Assembly (NCBI GenBank): GCA_021613535.1 | Contig: CP075492.1 | Coordinates: forward strand, 558,001-622,000 | Reading direction: 5' to 3' | DNA: 64,000 nt | Source: Adineta vaga | Lineage: Eukaryota; Rotifera | Shown here: positions 45,477 to 56,056 of the stretch, piece after piece | How the letters are laid out: every line of letters begins with the position of its first letter | Position numbering within the stretch: the first letter of the stretch is position 1 | Program-made: the position numbers and the translations under genes | The notes under the pieces: model-generated | Databases searched by the model: none | Told to the model about the DNA's origin: nothing | The model's input: the letters and a program-made list of their open reading frames with translations, nothing else

Positions 45477-46075
45477 TTTAATTTAACGACAAGGAAAAAT
45501 TTGATGTAAAAGATAGTATATATTTATACATCCATTTATTTTCTTTCCAAGAAATAAATACAAAATTGATAAGCGAGATAAGGCGATTTACTCATATGAT
45601 ATAATTCTTCTATAGTTTCACAATAATAATATTTACTTCAAAGATTTGTCTTCATATTGCGTTTCTTTATAAATGATGAAGCAAATAACATATTAAAGTT
45701 CGTCGAGTATGTTTTATTCTTGAGGATGTGGGTGTGGGTGCGGGTGATACTTTTTTCTTCGCCAACACCCTTACCCTCAAGATAAAAATCGACGTAACGA
45801 ATTATCCTTGATTATATAGAATTTCTATCACTTTTCATCGCTCATTGCCTGTCAATATTAAAGAGCGAAATCGTGATTCTCGGACTCTCATGCATTCTCT
45901 ATGATATTTTGCAAAATCAATGGAAATCAAAGCATTCTACAATTTCGGATGCCACAGAAGTCAAAGAATCCAGAATCCTGGTATTTTTCCTTTGCATTCC
46001 CTGTATACACGGACGTATCATCGACATCTTGATGATCTTAGCCATTACGTAACGGCCTAAGTGAATTTTCTCCTA
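45477..46075. other. Intergenic up to the scaffold gap
   Basis: AT-rich; contains the hairpin at 45719-45781 and the promoter side of the MACPF gene. No coding frame is supported. Confidence 0.5.
45719..45781. repeat. Telomere-like hairpin (family member 7)
   Basis: CTTGAGGATGTGGGTGTGGG on the left and GCCAACACCCTTACCCTCAAG on the right, with a loop of about 15 bases. Confidence 0.7.
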
Positions 46076-46098
46076 NNNNNNNNNNNNNNNNNNNNNNN
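46076..46098. other. Assembly gap of 23 N
   Basis: Same length as the gap at 26636-26658, hence a placeholder. Order and orientation across it rest on scaffolding. Confidence 0.99.
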
Positions 46099-47598
46099 AT
46101 TAAAGTATATAATAACATGACTCTACAGTTAGAAAAATGCTTCGTGACGGAATCACTTTTTTCCGTGACGGAATCGCAGGTTTAAAATGTTGAAATTTAG
46201 AGAAATTTTATTTATCCGAAAACATAAATATAGTTCCTCAAAGTTGAGGGTGAGGGTGAGGGTATATGTATAGGTGGGTATAGGTATCCGCATGGGTGTA
46301 TGGCGGAAAGATGGAAAGTGAGTGATAGTTTCAACAAGCATGACTACATACTAATTCTGTCTTCACCTACGATCATACTTACATCCTCGCATATCCGTAC
46401 CATTAGTCCTTCACACCCTCACTATTTCCCACCCACACACCTACCCCCTTCCGAATCGACATCCTCTTCCAACTCATTCTCACAGTAAAAACCACACCTA
46501 CACTCTGATCTATGCGGTACTTGAATCTTCTCCGCGCCCCGTTTATTAATTAGTAGGATGTGATAAGAAAAAAAAGTGTTTTTGCTAATTCAGGTAAACA
46601 AACTGATTACCTGTTGGTGATTCCGTCACACTCGTTCGAAGTAACTTGAATGCCTTTTAAAAAGCAATGCAGTGCATCTGATAGAGCATGAAAAACTAGC
46701 GTTGGGGCATATATACACGAAATCTAAACCTTCCTACTTAAGGCAGAAAAAGAACTACAGAGTATTTTACGTGACGGAATCACATTCAGAAGTGCACTGC
46801 TTTATCAAAGCGAATATTTTTTTCAAGAAATGATGAATTCCAGATTTAACGACATAAATGAAGGGTCCATGTGAGTTGCATGTGCATCATATAATTAACT
46901 TTAGAAACAATAACATCTCTTAGTGAAAAAAAATCAGATCATAATCAAGGCGTATTTCCTAGTTATAAGTGGTCCCTCGAGTGCATCTCATACCACCAAG
47001 TTTTTTTTAAAGAAAGATACACCCATTGAGTTAAAAAATGCGCTTTCCGACGTTATCGATGATGCTCTACAAGATGTATATATTGGTTTTCTCCAATTGC
47101 ATATATCGACTTTCCTCACACTGGTGGACCGTTACGTGGACAGGTCGATCTGCAACCAATTCAACCAATTCTAATCCAAGAATTAGAACTGGTGCATTCC
47201 TAATAAGCGTAACATATGACATAAAAAACTTTACAGAGCAGAGTTTTCTCTACAAAACCTTGTGGACGATTTTTTCTCAAAAACGATGGGAAATGTATGG
47301 AGCAAATTCTAATACAATACTTCATATAATAGTTCTCTTAAAAGTCCTATTTGTACGGTAAGTATCCTGCACAATGTTTCATTAAAATTTAGTGCATATT
47401 TTTCTATCAATTTCGAAAAGTTATCTATAGAGTTTTGAAGAGAGAATTCTCTGAATATTGTTTACATTTTGTCTTAAATTTTTCTATGAAACTATCCATT
47501 GTCTAATAATGATTTATATAATGATATTAAAATATTTATTAAAAAGCAAATTTAAAAAAAAAAATGTTTTAATATAAAAGTCTTGAAAATGTTTATTT
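46099..47598. other. Intergenic with short repeats, no firm gene
   Basis: Contains scattered copies of GTGACGGAATCAC (see separate entry) and GGTGAGGGTGAGGG at 46245-46262, with loosely complementary CACCCTCAC/CCCACACAC near 46415-46440. Two overlapping open frames at 46923-47361 have no recognisable domain. They read in different frames over the same bases, so I do not call a gene. Confidence 0.5.
46144..46783. repeat. Dispersed 13-mer GTGACGGAATCAC
   Basis: Copies at 46144-46156, 46165-46176 (last base pair lost), 46617-46629 (inverted) and 46771-46783. Four near-identical 13-mers in 640 bases is more than expected by chance for AT-rich DNA. Possible binding site or remnant of a word-repeat block. 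Confidence 0.6.
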
Positions 47599-48857
47599 TT
47601 AACTGGCATTTATACTCTTTTCTTGTTCCACCCAATCATAATGACCTGCTTGAGGTAAACCCCAACTTTGACTTGGATGAAGACCTATAAAATTCTGAGG
47701 AAAACCAAGTTGAAAATCATATGCCTTTTCAATTTCTTCAATTTCTTCTTTAGTTAATCGTACATTTAATGCATTTATACAATCTTGTAAATGTTCTAAT
47801 TTTCTGATACCAACAATAGGATAAATATATGGTTGTTTTGCCATTACATAAGACAAAGCAATTTGTGTAAGTGACACATTCTTCGATTTACCAATTTTAT
47901 TTAAAACAACAGTTACAGCTTGATCATCTTTGCTTGATCCTAAATTAATTGAATGAAGCTTAACTCTAATTTGAAGATAAACATTTTTATTATTACCTTC
48001 CGAAATACCCACAAATGATCGTCCTTTATCACCTTCTTTTTCCATTGCTGCTATTTGTTCTGCTGTTTTAAATTTTCCTCCACCTAAAGCTCCCCATGGC
48101 GCAAAAGCCATTCCTTCATCTCGAATCATTGGAAGAACTTCTCTTTCAACATCTCGTAAAGCTGCATTGTATAATCCTTGATAAATTGAAAACTGTCGAA
48201 AACCATGTTCTCTTGCATATTGATTTGCTTTTACAACAATCCATGCAGGTGCATCACTTATTCCCAAGTAAAGTACTTTCCCTGATGTAACTAAATGATC
48301 AAGAGATTGCATCAGTTCAGCAATTGAACATGTATAATCCCACCTAAAATAGAAGAGAAGATGTATATGAAATTTTCAGTTTTTTTAAAAACGAATTCAT
48401 TAAATTCATACCAATGTACATAGAGAAGATCAATATAATCAGTTTGAAGTTTTTTCAAAGAAGCATTAACACTTTCATGTAAACATTTTGTTGAATTTCC
48501 TGCAAAATTGACATGAATCGGTTCTTTTGTCCAATCTGATCGATATCCAGTTGTAAACTTTGTTGCAATAACCATCTGGCTACGATTTTTTCGTTTTGTC
48601 ATCCATTCTCCTATCCATGTTTCACTCTGCTCATTTTGATAATTGCTCGCAGTATCAATAAAATTTCCACCTGCGTCATAAAATGCATCAAGAATTTTGA
48701 ATGAATTTTCTTTGGAATTTGAACCAATGAATTCATTCCATGCATCACCAATAGACATAGCACCTAAACATAATGGAGACACCCGAACAGCAGCTGTTGG
48801 CGACAGTATACGATATCGACCCAAGATAGTTGGAGGTTGTGGTGCTGTTTGAAACAT
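47599..48857 (-). CDS. Aldo-keto reductase, aryl-alcohol dehydrogenase type
   Basis: Two exons, 48857-48412 and 48343-47599, with a 68-nt intron in phase 2 that splits the tryptophan of YVHWWD; 396 residues. Aldo-keto reductases use NADPH to reduce carbonyls. The tetrad is complete: D68 and Y73 in FIDTASNY, K100 in VIATKF, H148 in LLYVHW. The sequence follows the fungal AAD subgroup closely: EQSETWIGEWM, LQTDYIDLLYVHWW, GKVLYLGISDAPAWIV, FSIYQGLYN and the end FPQNFIG. This hints at fungal ancestry, with the intron added later. No lesion was seen. Confidence 0.9.
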
Positions 48858-49344
48858 AATAAAGATTTGAAACTGTTGAAAAGATCACAAAATACGACAA
48901 AGTTATGAAGGAACTAAAGGAATCAGAACGTGTTTTTATATTCATGTAGAAAACGTGCCTAAAGTTCGTTCTTTCTGTTTCTGCGTTCACCTTTCCTCGT
49001 TTATATGGTAAAGACGTAAAAGGTATTATATGATTCATCCGTGTGTTCTTTCTGTTTCTGCGTTCACCTTTCCTCGTTTATATTGTAAAGACGTAAAAGG
49101 TATTATATGATTCATCTAAGTTTCTTAAGAGAATATGTTCTTCCTGTACGTTTCCAGTTTGACCCCTCTCATTGATTACATTGTGGTAGCATACTAAATT
49201 TAATTGAAGAAGACTTTTTAAATCATTATTTGAAAATAATATAAAAGACTAAAGAATAACTCTCTGTTGGTAGACTACTATCTGTATGAAGAAAATCGTT
49301 TTATTTCAACACAAAAGCTAAAAAGTCTTGAATGTTTGAATGAA
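48858..49344. repeat. Intergenic with a 77-bp tandem duplication
   Basis: 48968-49039 and 49045-49116 are near-identical (starting GTTCTTTCTGTTTCTGCG, one clear difference TATGGTAA/TATTGTAA). They lie in the promoter region of the aldo-keto reductase. The rest is AT-rich. Confidence 0.8.
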
Positions 49345-50747
49345 TTAAGAAAAATGTAAAATAGTTTGCATTAACGGTGCAACTTTATCCTTAGTATTCG
49401 TTATTGAATATTGATGTTGAAAAAATTGTCGTAGTTCTTTTGTTCCTAATTGAATTCTTAAAATCAATATAAATAATTGAATAAAATATTTATAAGCTTG
49501 TAATTCATCCAATTTATCAAGTAAATAATTCCAGAGTATTTTAGTAAAATAACATTGAATTCGATTAATAGCTAATGGATCTTTCAATAATGGTTCATTT
49601 TCATTCATCGATATACCTGGTGAAAACATTAATATTATTGAAAGAAGAGATAGAATTATTGAATCTCGTTCAGTTAATTCTATTAGATACTTAATTAAAT
49701 TTTCCAATTTATCTAAATTGTACGATAAAGTATCACATAAACTAAAAAATCGACGATTATTTTCATCTTCTTTTTGCCAGACTTCAATTGAACAACAATG
49801 AGATATACGTTTATAATAATAACCTTTTGATGAAAGAAATATCGATAAAAGATTAAACTTAATTAAAATAAAACGATCATCATTATTTAAATCTTCAAAT
49901 TGTTTCATATGACGAAAAAATTTAATAAAACGCATTGCATTTTCACTTCCTATATATGACCAAGATATAAGAGCTGAAGAATGATTAGATAAATCCATTA
50001 GAGTAAAATTTTCTTCTATTGGAATTTCACAAAAGAATTTAAATGAGGATTGAATATTTTGAATTGTAATCCAATCTTCAATAGATAATCGAGAAAATAA
50101 TGTATTATTAATTATATTTGAATCAATTTCATTGGATGATGATAATGAGATACTTAAATTTTCTTCAATATCTTTACTTTTTTTATTAGTTTTCATTCCC
50201 ATTGAAAAACATCGTTTTAATCGACATTTCTGACATTTTCGACGTATTTTATGCGAAACTGAACATTGTTCTTGATCCATTAAACATTGCAGTTTTTCCT
50301 AAATAAAAAACAAAACTCATTAGAATTTCTAAGAAAATTACTCGAACTTGAACTAACCACATCTTCATTAAGATTTCGTCGAAAAAACGTTTTACATGAA
50401 GCACATGTAAGAACATTATAATTATATCCAATACCTTGACCACCACAAATTGTACAAACAGTATCAATCCATTTTTTTCTTACTTTCATTGCATTTTTTC
50501 CATTGTTATTATTTGATTCCGATACATGTTTAGTTACTTGATTATCATTAAGTGATTTCTAAATAATAGACAATTGAATTTTTTAATTCAGTATCAATTA
50601 AATACATACAATGTTCGACAATAAGTGATGATGATTTTCTGTTGAATTAATTAGTTGTTTACCATCTAAATTAGTTTTATTTGATACAAAACGTTGAAGA
50701 ATATCTTTGTCTGATGTTATAATTATTATTTTTGTATTCTTATTCAT
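49345..50747 (-). CDS. Nuclear hormone receptor
   Basis: Three exons, 50747-50610, 50558-50358 and 50298-49345, all joined in phase 0, encode 430 residues. The DNA-binding domain has two C4 zinc fingers split by the second intron: CTICGGQGIGYNYNVLTCASC, then KTFFRRN; and CLMDQEQCSVSHKIRRKCQKC followed by RLKRCFSMGM. The ligand-binding domain (about residues 190-430) is helical but divergent. The P-box region CASCKTFF differs from the common CEGCKGFF, so its target half-site cannot be guessed. Receptors of this kind are nuclear transcription factors. No lesion was seen. The N-terminal 80 residues are polar and low in complexity (NNNNG). Confidence 0.88.
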
Positions 50748-52175
50748 TGTTTAACGATAGCTACTCCTTTTATAAAAGAAAAAAAACGTTAAGAAAATCA
50801 ATTAGAAATAAAATGTGTATTCTCCGTTGGTATTTTGTTTAATAATGAATCATTGACAATATTCAAATTCTATTCGTTAGAACTTATTACCAATAATAAT
50901 GAAGAAAAAAAAATATCTCTTTATGATAATCGAACAAATACAATAACATTATTTTAGAATAGATATTTCTCTTATCTTTATAAATGTTGGATTTATGTGA
51001 ACAATATATTTAAAGAAAAATTGTATTTAAATTCGTTTAAATTTGAAATTTTCACTCATTTATACAAAATCTAAATAATAATAATTGTTTGTCTATGAAT
51101 GTACAGTATGTTAAACTTTTCTTTTTCTTTTAATACCAATAATAACATTGGAAATTCATTTTTAACAAGTAATTAATATATTCTATCATATATTAACGTC
51201 AACAGATGACACTTGTTGTCGCTAACTGATTTCTTTTTCTTTCCTGTCGATAATCTTCTTTTTACGTCATTTTATTGCGTCGTTAATTTTCCGCTCTGTT
51301 TCTCTTATTGTTTTAGTTTACATCTTAGTTATTCTCTTTTATGCTTTTCCATTGTCCACTTACTGATGACATCAATGAAGATATTGATACTCACGAGCAT
51401 ATCATTTATCATTATACGATAGAATATTTTATTTTACTACGTGAATTTTTCTTTCATTATAGGACAGGTCTCATTGTTTGGCTTTCTTTGTTTTGGAGAT
51501 TATAGTCAGCGTCATTACATAGATCCTTACAGTTCTGAATTTAATGTTAATTTCATACGTGATGTATATTATATGGAGATCTAATTTATTGGTGTAAAGA
51601 TAAACATCTTTGTTTGATTATCTGAATCATGCAAAGATGAATATACTTTGTATATTAAATGAATTGGATTTTATTTTTCTAGTCAGGAATGAAAATCTTA
51701 TCTTAGTTTTATATTAAAATTCATCGAGATTTATTCTGAAGCATAACAGATGCACTTATCTTTCTATGTAATTTATAATATAGTGGATCATAGTGAAGAA
51801 GAATTCAATCAATACTGATCAAAACTGCTATAGTCTGCTGTTTTATAGAATGCAGTTCGTCTTATTTGTTTTTGTTTTTGTTTTTATCTTCAATTGAGTT
51901 GTAAGCTTTTATTTGATTTCTTTTCATTTTAAATCAAATTTGAACACATCTATTCAACAGCTATCATAATTTTCTAAATAGAAAATATGATATGGATATA
52001 AGCGTATAGGTCTCAGCTAATTGATTCTAAAACTACGGAAAAATGACAGATGCTTATTGAGTAAAAAAATTGAAGGGTATGGTTTAGTCAGTTTTGTATT
52101 TGTTTTTGTTTTCTTATATAAATGAAATAACTTGTTTGAAAGTTTTCTATCTCTTCTTATAATTTCTGTATCTGA
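50748..52175. other. Intergenic, no gene seen
   Basis: Very AT-rich promoter side of the nuclear receptor gene. Open frames such as 51213-51422 have no domain. No repeat of note. Confidence 0.5.
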
Positions 52176-52811
52176 ATGTTTTTTTCAATGATAGAAGTCA
52201 TATCTTCTAACAAAATAGGTATATTCAGAAGATTACAAAATTATTTCAATAAAATCAATCTTTACGACGATAATGAAAACATGTCTCTCATCCTTGATCA
52301 GTTATTCGCAATACGTTTATTTCTGTTTTTCCTATTCATCACATTTACTCTTCAAACATAATATGTCACTATTTATTCACCATCTCAAATTATCTTTGAA
52401 AAACTTTCTCTTCACTATCCAAGTACATCATCATGTTCATGTTCACAAACATCGATTCGTCATGAACAATTTCTTTCATTTCATCTGTGTTATAAATCTG
52501 ATTATCATACAATAGCAACATCTCATTTTCAAATTCTTGCTTTACTTTGTCGAACAATTCAGCAAATGATCGTTGATTCACTTCGTCAATTTTCTTTTCA
52601 ATATCTAATTCCTACTGAAGTTATATCCAAGGAAATATTTAATATTCAACTCGATTATCTTATTGAACAATTAAAAACAATAAATATTGTTAATATGAAA
52701 TATACAAGTTATTTTCTAGGATTAAATATTTTTCGGAATGGAATCTATTCCGGGCTGAGAACAAGTTATAGATTTCTATATTTATATGATGAAACAAAGT
52801 CAATGCATTGA
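52176..52811 (+). pseudogene. Second relic of the bdelloid CPC membrane-protein family
   Basis: One frame runs through an N-terminal helix and membrane segment (AIRLFLFFLFITFTLQT), a stop at 52359-52361, then SPSQIIFEKL, the cysteine motif SSCSCSQTSI, and SHFQILALLCRTIQQMIVDSL. These line up in order with the copies at 9808 and 60251. After about 52680 similarity fades (MKYTSYFLGLN). One nonsense codon, loss of the middle CSS region and loss of the C-terminal half make it a relic. Confidence 0.6.
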
Positions 52812-55800
52812 TCAGGATCATAAAATGTTTTGTTTTGTCAAAATCAATGTCGACTTTGTCATCCACTAGTTGTGACGCATAGAACTGCTCTAATTCTTCT
52901 CCGACTTCAAATCTTTCGTTCAGATGTACTTGCAAAAACTGTTTATTGCTATACGTTATTTATTTTGCGAAATCAATTGATAAAGGTATAAATCATTTCT
53001 TATTATTGTATTCCATATCAATAATGCTGGTATAATATTGAATATAGAAGATCTAATAATCACCGATCATTATTACTTACAGATGAATTCTATTTTAAAT
53101 TGAATAATTTAACGAATATATTAGATATTTTCTATATTCGTTATCTACTTGCGATAGTTCCTTCGAAGCATTGTAAAAATTCAACACACGATTATACTTT
53201 AGCGGTGAATGATGATATATCTCCATGAAATGTGAACGTTCTCGTTCTGCTCTTGCTTTCATAGCATGTACGATGGACTGTAAGAGAAAATTTTGATAGC
53301 TCTACTGCTGTATTATACTCCGTCATTTATATGATGTTCCTAAAGGAATCGATTATTTGTTGTTATTCTCCACTATCTTACCATCCCATTGACTTAGAAA
53401 TTCCGGCAAAAAAGCTTTTTTCAAAAGAACTACTACGGTACACTGATTTGTTTAGATTCAAAAATGCAGAAAAATGTTTTAGTTCTTTTCTTGCCATTCC
53501 TTTTTTTGAATCAAGTCAATCTCCGTATGTTACACTGAGTTTCGATCGAATATAATGCTCGTAATTGAAATGAATCTTACGTAAAGAATAGCCTTTTGCA
53601 TTGTTTCTACCTATGTGTAAGTGTTAGAAAAAGATTTTGTATTCGTATACACTTCCAGTTGATATCACAAAATAATCATCCGATAACATTATTTTCATTT
53701 TATTCTATCTTACACATTCAGATAAGAATGCAACAAAATAATTTTCGAAGTAATCTACCTTAATTCTTTGCATAGAATAAAACAACTCTCTATTTATCTT
53801 TCTGAAGAACAGAGAAATAGCGTATAAATCGTAAATTTGTTACGAATTATAAACTTTTACTCGGGTTTTGTAGTTCATCTTTGCGCATATATGTAGCGGA
53901 CTACGATAGGAATAATACATTTTGTAATGCACTGGAGTGAAGTTCGTGTACTTGGAATAGTCGAACCGAGTTCTCGAATTCTATACTGCTCGACTTGTGT
54001 GAACAATTTATTATGATTGTTTCCTTTGATGTCTTTAGTTGGGTTGCAAAATTTTCCGATTCAAATGCATCTACTTGTCATGACCAAGTAGATACGAGAT
54101 ATTTTGATGACTACGTCTTTTATACCTTCCAAGAGAGAGTAAGCTCAATAAGTAATGATGCTATACAACCGCGCTTGTTGATTGTTTGTTAGACAATGGT
54201 CTAGAATTTATTGCTGTGTCGGAGTATGGTTTAATAGCAAGAGAATGTGTCACTAGTAAGTAAATTGTCAATGGTTTAAACAAAAATGCTGTTAGCAGCT
54301 GTTTCTGTCAATCAATGGGTATAAATGCAGCATTTCGACAATATATTGTCTTTGTTGGATGTCTTGATCGACTATAAGGATAGCCAAGAGAACCTTTTAT
54401 ATTTGATTTCTTCGAAATGGTTGTAGTAAATTGATTGACAATATTCAGTAAAAAAGATATTAGTCGATTCTTTTTCGTGTCATTTTATTCAAATAATGTC
54501 TGAATCGAATTTTGAAGAGACTCTTGAACAATGAAACCTTATAATGTGAACGTATGTCAAATTAATTTTCCTACTCGTCCATGCATCGTCGCTCTCCAAA
54601 TACTTCGAAAGAGAATTGATCGTCTTTCTTTTTTAGATGTCGATTTGTAGAATAACAGCCGCTAATTGATAAACTAAACATAAACTTAATTCTCGATACA
54701 CGTACAAAGACGAGAACTTATCGTGTCATAGAAAGTCTTTCTATGGTCAGAATTTGTGCAATGAATTTTCTCGTTGAATAGCAACTTTTACTATACATTT
54801 GTTTTTCTCATTAAGAGCACAATTTCTATTTGAATAAAAAACGAGAAAATTACGGTTCATAGTTTATGTTATGTTATATATTTCAAAATGTAAAAGTGAA
54901 AATTTTGAAATAGATAAATGAATTGGATAATAGGTATTTTTATTTGATAAGTGTATTGAATAAAGACGATTTTGAACTGTTTTATCACTTGATAATTTTA
55001 AACAAAATTGTTCACAATGAAATTTGTTTTGAATATTTCGTATAAGAGTAGAGTGAAAGACCGTTCTTTTCTTTCATTTGAATAAGTACATTACATAATA
55101 TCAGAGATCATTTATTGAAATTTACTTTAAACAATTTTGCTACGAATGAAGATATTTACGATTTATCATGACTTCTCAAAAAATAAATACTGTTACTTTT
55201 CATTTATTTTCAACATTTTATGAGATTTATGAAATATTTCATGTCGTGATATTTTTTATGTTCGCCATCAAGTTTTGACGATTTAAAAACATAATAAGAA
55301 TAAACTCAATTGATAGATATATTACATGAGGATGATTTTCAGATAAAAAAAAGACTTTAAAAATATCTAAAACTCGTTCGAAATATGAGAGAGAGAGAGA
55401 GATTTTGGAAATTCTTTGATCTGCTCAGATAATCTACCAATGCTGCAGGAAATAATTATCAAGGAAAGATCTTTTGAAGAAAACGTTTTTCAAATGTTTG
55501 TTTCAATAGTGTTGTCGAAGACTCTTCGACTTTCTCGGTCTATCCTATTTTAAGTAGCAAATGACTTGATCATTGTCATCCTGTATGACATGCCTGTGTG
55601 AGATGAGTTGCTCAATTAAAATTTAAAAAAGACAATCAATTATTAATCAGTTCAATGTTACCAAGTCAAAATAAAGTTTTAAAATGATTTTATATATGTA
55701 TTTGAAGATACGATAAAAATAAATATTAACATTCAGATAATGATGAAATAATTAAATGAGACATTGATAAGATTAATTCTTTTTTTTTTATTAATGATCG

Positions 55801-56056
55801 TTGCAAACATGTCGATTTTATTGTTCTTTGATTCGATTACGTTTCTTTACAAAACTTTCAGTATTATTAACATAAATTTAATATCTTTGGAAAACTTTTA
55901 TTGCACGTTCAATAGTTACGCAAGCATTTAAGCAATTATTATAATACAGAAAAAGCTTTAAAATTGGTTCAATAATGATACAAACAATACGAAGAATATC
56001 AAATCAAAAATAGACGAAAAACATAAAAATTGTCAGAAGAGAAGTGATTGATGATG
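52812..56056. other. Gene-poor 3.2 kb
   Basis: AT-rich sequence with no recognisable coding region. The frames at 53331-53555 and 53995-54192 show no family. A short (GA)n run lies at 55389-55401. The right end is the 3' flank of the NHL gene. I see no inverted repeat or tandem array. Confidence 0.5.

Noticed and set aside
46923-47361. Two overlapping frames of 83 and 107 codons
   Set aside because: They read the same bases in different frames and neither resembles a known family; one or neither could be a relic, so no gene was called.
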